64,000 nt of DNA from the NCBI GenBank assembly GCA_964520325.1, contig CAZFOB010000018.1, positions 5,727-69,726 on the forward strand. Reading direction: 5' to 3'. The stretch is from CAZFOB01 sp964520325. Lineage in GTDB: Bacteria > Actinomycetota > JAICYB01. The notes under the pieces were generated by a model that saw only the letters and a list, made by a program, of their open reading frames with translations, did not search any database and was not told the origin of the DNA. A program made the position numbers and the translations under genes. Position 1 is the first letter of the stretch, and each line of letters starts with the position of its first letter. Shown here one piece after another: positions 59,074 to 64,000 of the stretch.

Positions 59074-60051
59074 ATGCATCGCAGAAAGAAAAATCCGCTG
59101 GGTGCTGTGGCGCTCGTTGCGGTTGTGTTCACGGCTGTTCTCGGGTGGGGCGGTGTCGCTCAAGCAGACACCTTCACGCCGGAGAACAGCGATCCGACGG
59201 TGTCTGCTCCGTCGCTTCCGGCATCGATTCAGCCGGATGCAGGAGCTTCGGACACCGAGCACGCGTACTCGGTGACGGTCGGCGACGCAGATTCGCTGAA
59301 CGACCTGGACACCGTTACGGTGTGCTTGTACCTCACCACGGGTGGCGACAACACGTGCGCCACGCCGGACCCGGCGACCGACGTAAAGCTGACGTGGACG
59401 CAGTCCACGAACAGCTTCACGATCGATGACGGGTCGTCCAACTCCTACTGGGCGTTGGCGACCGGAGCTGCCTCGTCGGCACCGGCGGATCTGACGGCGG
59501 TCAGCGGAGCGTTCGCTTTCCGGTTCACGGTCAGCGAGGCCATGCGTCAAGGCGGCTGGACGGCCACGGTGACGGCCACAGACGGCAACGGTGGCATCGA
59601 CGCGACGGACAGCACGTCCACCACGACGGTGTCGCACTACTCAGCGGTCACAACGCGCGTGCAGCAGTCCTTCGGCACGATCGCGTCCGGCGGGAACGCG
59701 GTTGCGACGGCGTCACCGACCGTGACGTCCAACGGCACGACCGTGTTCAAGCTGTCGGCCGGCGCGTTCACCGCCGGCACCTACAGCTACTCGTTGAAGA
59801 CCACCGGTCTGACCTCGGCTGGCCCGAGCGCTGGAGAGGTGGCCTTCGACTGCATCATCGGCTCGACCTTCACCGAGGCATCGGCCACTCGCGTGGCATC
59901 TACGAGTACGCAGGTGAGCGACACGCAAACCTCGACGGGTACAGCCGAAGGCGGCGCGGCAGTGAGCAACACTTGCCGGCTGTGGCAGGGTGGCCAGCGG
60001 CCGGTTAGCTCCTACGCGGCGACCGTGGTGAACAGCGTCGTCGCCGGCTGA
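59074..60051 (+). CDS. Secreted protein of unknown function, single short cell-surface domain set
   Basis: 325 residues from ATG 59074; the upstream open frame from 59011 is not used. AGAGG is about 8 bases upstream. Signal peptide NPLGAVALVAVVFTAVLGWG is cleaved near AQA-DTF. The mature protein is Thr/Ser/Ala-rich and beta-stranded, with an early Ig-like or cadherin-like segment (HAYSVTVGDADSLNDLDTVT) and two Cys pairs (TVCLYL/NTCAT; AFDCIIG/SNTCRLW). No anchor is present, so it should be released or loosely bound. Tandem DosR-like sites precede it and a strong terminator follows. Confidence 0.8.
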   Translation: MHRRKKNPLGAVALVAVVFTAVLGWGGVAQADTFTPENSDPTVSAPSLPASIQPDAGASDTEHAYSVTVGDADSLNDLDTVTVCLYLTTGGDNTCATPDPATDVKLTWTQSTNSFTIDDGSSNSYWALATGAASSAPADLTAVSGAFAFRFTVSEAMRQGGWTATVTATDGNGGIDATDSTSTTTVSHYSAVTTRVQQSFGTIASGGNAVATASPTVTSNGTTVFKLSAGAFTAGTYSYSLKTTGLTSAGPSAGEVAFDCIIGSTFTEASATRVASTSTQVSDTQTSTGTAEGGAAVSNTCRLWQGGQRPVSSYAATVVNSVVAG

Positions 60052-60092
60052 GACGGCGTCGATAGCGACGAAGATCGTCCGTAGTGGGAAGG

Positions 60093-60133
60093 AGTAGCGG
60101 GCCGGGCACCAGCCGGCCCGCTACTCTTCTTTT
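60093..60133 (+). terminator. Strong rho-independent terminator, ending at the next start codon
   Basis: A perfect 13-bp stem (AGTAGCGGGCCGG with CCGGCCCGCTACT) and a 7-base loop are followed by CTTCTTTT. The next gene's GTG begins immediately at 60134. This ends the secreted-protein transcript. It leaves no room for a ribosome-binding site for the following gene on the same transcript. Confidence 0.85.
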
Positions 60134-61294
60134 GTGCGAGGACTTCTTTCGGCGCTTTGCGGATCGCGACCATATGGCACTCGGTTCTTCGTGGTTACCG
60201 CTTTACTCGGCCTGTCGATGTTGCCTGTGGGGCCGGCGTTGAGCCAACCAGAGGACGAGGCCCGGCTCGGCGGCGGCAGTGACATCGCGGGCGACGCGGT
60301 CATTGTGCTGCCGCAGGGGATCACCGTCCCGCCGATCCATTTCGTGTTCGCCGACAACCCCGAGGACCGTCCCATCGACGTCGAGTTTCGAGCCGAAGCG
60401 CCACAAGGGATCGAGATCCGGCCGGAGAAGACACGCTTCACCATCCCCCCGAACTCCAAGGTGGAAGCCCGATTCGGGATCACGGTGCGCGAGTCTGCGG
60501 CGGCGGGAGACTATCCGGTCTCCGTGCAGCTCGTTCGCACCGACATCGAGCCCAAAGCGGGGAGGGTTACGAACGTGCCTGCTGTCGGAGCGGGATTCCG
60601 AATTCGGGTCGCCGGGGAGGCCGCGACGATCCTCGTCAAGGCACAGGAGCGGGCTACCAGGAAGCCCGTTGAGGGCACGATCGTCCTTTCGGCCCTCCAG
60701 GAAGCCGGCCCCCCGTTTGAGGTGAACCGCGCCGTTGCGTCGTCGCTCACAACCCGCGTGGCGCCGGGCCGGTACGAAGCGACGTACCTGCTCGTCGACC
60801 GCAGGCTCGCAACAAGTCCCATCGAGGTGGAGGCGGGGCAATCGTCAGAGGTGACGCTCGCTGTAGAGACGGTCTCCTTCCCGGTGGTAGCGGCGAAGGC
60901 GGTCAGCGAAGGAGGGCGGATCGTCGTGGCGGACCTGGTCGCAAGCGTTCAGAACCAGCTAGCGCCCATCTCGGGAGATGTCCGTCTTCGGGTGCGTGTC
61001 GCGGTCGGCGGTCGAGACGTCGGCGAGGTGCTGTTGAGACAGTTGGACGGCCTGCCCGTGGGCGTAACCGACGCCAAATCAACGTACCGGCCCGAGGGTG
61101 GATGGAGCCCGGGAACCTACCGATTCCGCTTCGAGCTCGTTACATCGGACTTCACGCTTGAAGCGGCCGATCAACCAAGTATCGATGTGCCAAGTGCACG
61201 CTCGGTCTCAGGGCCCGCGGTGGCGGCAGCCGCGGCTGTTCTTGTCGTTCTGGCCGCCGGTTTCTTCACCTTGCGTCGCCGACGACTGAGATAG
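60134..61294 (+). CDS. Exported protein with C-terminal membrane anchor
   Basis: 386 residues from GTG at 60134. The signal sequence is TRFFVVTALLGLSMLPVGPA. The body begins with a beta-sandwich like the NEW1/DUF11-type or Ig-like domains of bacterial surface proteins (VIVLPQGITVPPIHFVFADN, IEIRPEKTRFTIPPNSKVEA). It ends with a hydrophobic helix and RRRRLR, a simple membrane stop-anchor. Another in-frame start is not available without losing the signal. The GTG lies right after a terminator, so it is probably transcribed from a promoter within that region or read as a leaderless message (inference). Function unknown. Confidence 0.72.
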   Translation: MRGLLSALCGSRPYGTRFFVVTALLGLSMLPVGPALSQPEDEARLGGGSDIAGDAVIVLPQGITVPPIHFVFADNPEDRPIDVEFRAEAPQGIEIRPEKTRFTIPPNSKVEARFGITVRESAAAGDYPVSVQLVRTDIEPKAGRVTNVPAVGAGFRIRVAGEAATILVKAQERATRKPVEGTIVLSALQEAGPPFEVNRAVASSLTTRVAPGRYEATYLLVDRRLATSPIEVEAGQSSEVTLAVETVSFPVVAAKAVSEGGRIVVADLVASVQNQLAPISGDVRLRVRVAVGGRDVGEVLLRQLDGLPVGVTDAKSTYRPEGGWSPGTYRFRFELVTSDFTLEAADQPSIDVPSARSVSGPAVAAAAAVLVVLAAGFFTLRRRRLR

Positions 61295-61299
61295 CGTCG

Positions 61300-62274
61300 T
61301 CAAGAGACACGGGACGCCCGCTCTCGTGCAAGATTCAGGAACGACTTGAGAAGCGGCTCCTCCGCCGACTCCAACCACACGATCCCGTAATCGCACCGAG
61401 GCGGCGGATCGATACGGCGAAATACGAGTTGCGGGATCGCGAGCTCCGCAAGTCGCGGATGAGTGATCGCGATACCTTCTCCGTCTTGCACGCGCATCAA
61501 CGCATCGGCTATGTCGGATGTCTCGACCCAGCGGTCGTCCTCCACCTCGGGAAAGAACGTCTTGCGCACGTAGTCGGTCAGCTCCGGGTTGTAACGTCGA
61601 GGCCATACGAGCAGCTTCTCGCTTTGGAGCTCCCGGGACGGGATAGGGTCGAGGTCGACGAGACGGTGACTCGTTGGCACAACCGCCACGGCTTCGTTCG
61701 TACCGAGCACGAGATGGTCCACGCTGGCGAACGACCTGAACGGGAACAGCAAGATCGCGACATCGACCCTTCGTTCGTTGAGCGCGTCGAGGGACTCATT
61801 CCCCGGCGAGGCGCAAGACCGTATCTCTGCGACCGGGAATCGGGAGCGGAACTCTTGGACCAGCCGCGCCGCTGCGGGAGCGAGGTTCAACGCGTATGTG
61901 CCTATCCTGAGGACCCCCGTGTTGCCAAGAGCGATTGCGCGAACGGCTTCGACCGCTCGGCTAGCGAGTTCGATCGCCTGCCGGACATCTACCAGGAATG
62001 CCTGCCCCGCTTGGGTAAGCTCGATCTGGCGGCCGCCTCGGACGAACAGATCGGTTCCGAGCATGCGTTCGAGCCGTCCGATCTGTTGCGACAGACTCGG
62101 TTGTGCGATTCCCAGCAGATCGGCGGCGTGATGGAAATGCCGCTCGTCGGCGACGGCAACGAAGTAGCGGAGTTGCCGCAACTCGATCTGATGCTGGGCT
62201 CCGATAGGTACGTGGGAAACGTGCTCCGGGAACGTCATGTCTCGTACATCATTCCCACCGCGCATCACTTCCAC
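61300..62274 (-). CDS. LysR-family transcriptional regulator
   Basis: 324 residues. The winged HTH is RQLRYFVAVADERHFHHAAD and LLGIAQPSLSQQIGRLERML, starting near residue 33, so the 32 preceding residues are extra and a later start is possible. The effector-binding domain follows (LRIGTYALNLAPAAARLVQE, then IAITHPRLAELAIPQL). Relatives respond to aromatic or chlorinated acids or to oxidative signals. The usual divergent target gene is absent: its neighbour on the left is convergent and on the right is an uncharacterised small gene. Confidence 0.92.
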   Translation of the reverse strand: MEVMRGGNDVRDMTFPEHVSHVPIGAQHQIELRQLRYFVAVADERHFHHAADLLGIAQPSLSQQIGRLERMLGTDLFVRGGRQIELTQAGQAFLVDVRQAIELASRAVEAVRAIALGNTGVLRIGTYALNLAPAAARLVQEFRSRFPVAEIRSCASPGNESLDALNERRVDVAILLFPFRSFASVDHLVLGTNEAVAVVPTSHRLVDLDPIPSRELQSEKLLVWPRRYNPELTDYVRKTFFPEVEDDRWVETSDIADALMRVQDGEGIAITHPRLAELAIPQLVFRRIDPPPRCDYGIVWLESAEEPLLKSFLNLARERASRVS

Positions 62275-62306
62275 AACCTGGAAGGGGTTTGCGACGCTCC
62301 CGGTGC

Positions 62307-62516
62307 TTAGTTGTGCAGGCTTTTATCGGCCATGTGATCCCGCAAGGAGTCCTTGACCAGCTTCACGTCGTCTTTGAGCTCGGCTACGCCCGACTTTACG
62401 TCCTGGAGATCGGACTTAATCCGTGGGACGTCTTGAACTAGTTCGTGAATGGCATCGAGCTTCGTAGCAAGGTGCTCGCCTAAGACGTCACGCTCTTTGT
62501 CGTGTGGTAGATCCAT
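62307..62516 (-). CDS. Small coiled-coil protein
   Basis: 69 residues from ATG at 62514-62516. The heptad-rich segment VPRIKSDLQDVKSGVAELKD, then VKLVKDSLRDHMADKS, predicts one long charged coiled coil. No hydrophobic or catalytic element is present. Such peptides occur next to membrane effectors, but I cannot assign a role. It is 59 bp downstream of the next gene's stop on the same strand and may be in the same transcript. Confidence 0.62.
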   Translation of the reverse strand: MDLPHDKERDVLGEHLATKLDAIHELVQDVPRIKSDLQDVKSGVAELKDDVKLVKDSLRDHMADKSLHN

Positions 62517-62575
62517 GTCTTCATTGACGCACGAAAGGAAACGTCTTTCAAGAGTGGATTTACGTCCACGCTCCT

Positions 62576-63436
62576 TTACTCACCTATGCGCGGCACCACT
62601 TCGTTCATCGTGTAGTGAACGAACTGTTTGCCTAGGCTGCTAAGGACGTACGGCTTCGTGTCCTCGAACGAGGTCTCGACGGTCGGTGAAGCTGGCCTTC
62701 GGGCGCGAGTCGCACGTTCACGCAGAAACCGGCCGTCCGCTGTTTTGGCGCGGTCTTGACGTATGACCCGGCCGGTACTGAGATCGTGGATCAGCAACCG
62801 GAAGAGGTCAGCTTCTGCCGAATCCTCACGGGGAAACTCTCCGTGAATCTCTTGCCAAATCTCGTAGCGGGTGATGCCTGGGTGCCGGTAGATCTCCCGG
62901 ATGACGGCAAAGTGGGCTTCGTCGTACTTGTCCAACCAGTCGATAAACAGACGCACGACGTCGTCGGAGCAAAGCCGAGTTCCGGCTGCGTTCGAGATGA
63001 GATTTGCGACATACCGGCGCTTCTCTTCGGTGTCTGCTCGGTCCCAGGTGCGAAACACCCGCCGGACCAGACTGAGGTACTCCTCACTTTCGATCCGTTC
63101 GTCGATCGCCGAGCCAAGCATGGTGAATCGCTCAATAATGTCGTTGAGCGTCGACTGCAAGGCCTCGAGCTTCTCGGTGTGCTCCTCCAGCCAACCGGTC
63201 TGGAGGCTGTCGGTCTTCAGCTCACCCTTTTCCATTCGCAGGCTGATGGCGGCACTGATGAAGCCGCCAACCCACGGGATACTGCCGAGAGCGGCGAGGG
63301 TGAACTTCTGGATAATTCGTCGCCGATTGGACGGTGCGGCCTTAGCCAGTTCGCTCCGAATGAAATCGATGCTTCCTTCATCCGATAGCGATTCCTGCCC
63401 GGCGACGATTGGCTTATCGGGAGTCTGGTCGTTCAC
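62576..63436 (-). CDS. Unrecognised protein with hydrophobic hairpin and winged-helix-like region
   Basis: 286 residues from GTG at 63436, overlapping the upstream stop by one base. The segment FTLAALGSIPWVGGFISAAI at about 47-66 is hydrophobic with a Pro-Trp turn and could insert in a membrane. An alpha-helical part follows (LEALQSTLNDIIERFTMLGS), then a winged-helix-like stretch (FAVIREIYRHPGITRYEIWQ) and a basic region (RFLRERATRARRPASP). I do not recognise the family. The combination of a pore-like hairpin and a nucleic-acid-binding domain, in a group of small unknown genes, would fit a stress or defence effector, which is speculation. Confidence 0.65.
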   Translation of the reverse strand: MNDQTPDKPIVAGQESLSDEGSIDFIRSELAKAAPSNRRRIIQKFTLAALGSIPWVGGFISAAISLRMEKGELKTDSLQTGWLEEHTEKLEALQSTLNDIIERFTMLGSAIDERIESEEYLSLVRRVFRTWDRADTEEKRRYVANLISNAAGTRLCSDDVVRLFIDWLDKYDEAHFAVIREIYRHPGITRYEIWQEIHGEFPREDSAEADLFRLLIHDLSTGRVIRQDRAKTADGRFLRERATRARRPASPTVETSFEDTKPYVLSSLGKQFVHYTMNEVVPRIGE

Positions 63437-63771
63437 TAGGCTGCTCGCTTCTTTGAAGACTTCTTCCTTGGGTTGGCCGCGTAGCCAGGCTCTCCAGCGA
63501 GCACCTTCTGCATGACTTCATGCATCTGATGAATCTTCTCCCGGTTGTCCCACAGAGCCACGATCGTCGCCCGCGTCCAATCACGCATCGGGTCGTCGAA
63601 CAGTTCGAGCTGTTTGGGGTTGCGGAGGTCTTCGATGAATTCGTTGCTGGTATGGGGGTCCTCCGCGTTCTTTAGATGCGAACACTTGCTAGTAATCGCA
63701 GAACACTGGCGATGTTCGCAACGAACACACGCTCTACCTGCATTCTCTTTGGGACGCCGTTCAACGGCAAC
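63436..63771 (-). CDS. Cys-rich hypothetical protein, start unresolved
   Basis: The frame is open from 63771 to the TAG at 63436-63438 and reads protein-like for most of its length: ACVRCEHRQCSAITSKCSHL near the N-terminus (a possible four-Cys zinc site), then DLRNPKQLELFDDPMRDWTR, and ends with a basic tail (RKKSSKKRAA). There is no standard start before the ATG at 63588, which would give only 50 residues and drop the Cys cluster. It is the upstream partner of the 63436 gene (one-base overlap), so the two are coupled. Confidence 0.5.
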   Translation of the reverse strand, partial: VAVERRPKENAGRACVRCEHRQCSAITSKCSHLKNAEDPHTSNEFIEDLRNPKQLELFDDPMRDWTRATIVALWDNREKIHQMHEVMQKVLAGEPGYAANPRKKSSKKRAA

Positions 63772-63857
63772 TCAACGGCAAATTCTTCGTGTGATGCGAT
63801 GGGTTGACGGCGCCGGGTTCATCGCGCGCGAAGCGTCCTACTTTTCGACCGCGCTGC

Positions 63858-64000
63858 CTACGTCACTGCTTCGAGCGAGGCAAACAGCTGCGTTAGGTCG
63901 CGCTCGGCGTACCTGCGGTGCCACCACTCCTCGTTGAGGACGATCCGGAGGCACTCGCGGACAGGGAAGCTAGCGCCCTCGTCCGGCCAGCCCGGACCGA
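63858..64000 (-). CDS. DinB/DUF664-family protein, C-terminal end only
   Basis: 47 codons at the right edge read ECLRIVLNEEWWHRRYAERD before a TAG stop. The EEWWHRRYAxRDL pattern is the characteristic last helix of the DUF664 (DinB-superfamily) proteins common in actinobacteria. These are four-helix metal-binding proteins, related to mycothiol-dependent enzymes. The start lies outside the window. Confidence 0.72.
   Translation of the reverse strand, partial: GPGWPDEGASFPVRECLRIVLNEEWWHRRYAERDLTQLFASLEAVT

Overview
The window is GC-rich DNA with dense, often overlapping genes (many ATGA/GTGA junctions) and frequent GTG starts. The gene set is typical of Actinomycetota: several acyl-CoA synthetases and acyl-CoA dehydrogenases, two bacterial P450s, a WS/DGAT acyltransferase, a DosR/DevR-like response regulator, an excalibur protein and a DinB/DUF664 end. 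It looks like an uncultured actinobacterium with mycobacterium-like lipid catabolism, but nothing here fixes the genus. I saw no rRNA, tRNA or CRISPR array.

Layout. (1) 1-17.4 kb: lipid/steroid-type catabolism. It holds a serine hydrolase, two P450s with a VapBC-like module between them, a paired acyl-CoA dehydrogenase, short-chain dehydrogenases, two acyl-CoA ligases, an MBL-fold hydrolase, an HSL-type esterase, a WS/DGAT, a cyclase-family hydrolase, a methyltransferase and a crotonase. (2) 17.4-19.7 kb: a small toxin-antitoxin island with AbrB/PIN, a broken HTH gene and XRE/nucleotidyltransferase. (3) 19.7-28.8 kb: one 3024-codon gene, a zinc-ribbon/class III cyclase/AAA-ATPase/TPR protein with fourteen SnoaL (NTF2)-like domains arranged as seven A-B pairs. 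(4) 28.9-39.7 kb: an HMGS-like/OB protein, thiolase and acyl-CoA ligase running directly into a branched-chain-type ABC importer with a fused LivH-LivM permease and two unknown membrane proteins. (5) 39.8-48.8 kb: two zinc alcohol dehydrogenases, a primary-type sigma factor, a complete glycine-betaine-type (OpuC) ABC importer, DUF1841, a nucleotidyltransferase, DUF427 and an excalibur protein. (6) 48.9-49.8 kb: gene decay with an amidase fragment and a transposase tail. (7) 49.8-61.3 kb: a minor-pilin operon, a hybrid-kinase/REC-kinase/DosR-like-regulator operon, a divergent REC-HPt protein and two exported proteins. (8) 61.3-64.0 kb: a LysR regulator and a small unrecognised gene group, ending in a DinB-family fragment.

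The main systems. The giant cyclase keeps its metal-binding and purine-binding residues and its Walker motifs, so it could be an active ATP-consuming signalling protein with an unusual array of small-molecule-binding folds. In region 7, palindromes of the DosR-box form (GGGAC-N4-GTCCC) lie upstream of the pilin operon and, as weaker GGAC-N4-GTCC copies about 23 bp apart, upstream of the exported protein at 59074. The adjacent regulator closely resembles DosR, so the local two-component system probably controls pili and secreted proteins. In both PIN modules the natural toxin start overlaps the antitoxin stop as NTAG, leaving ATA or GTA where ATG or GTG would be expected.
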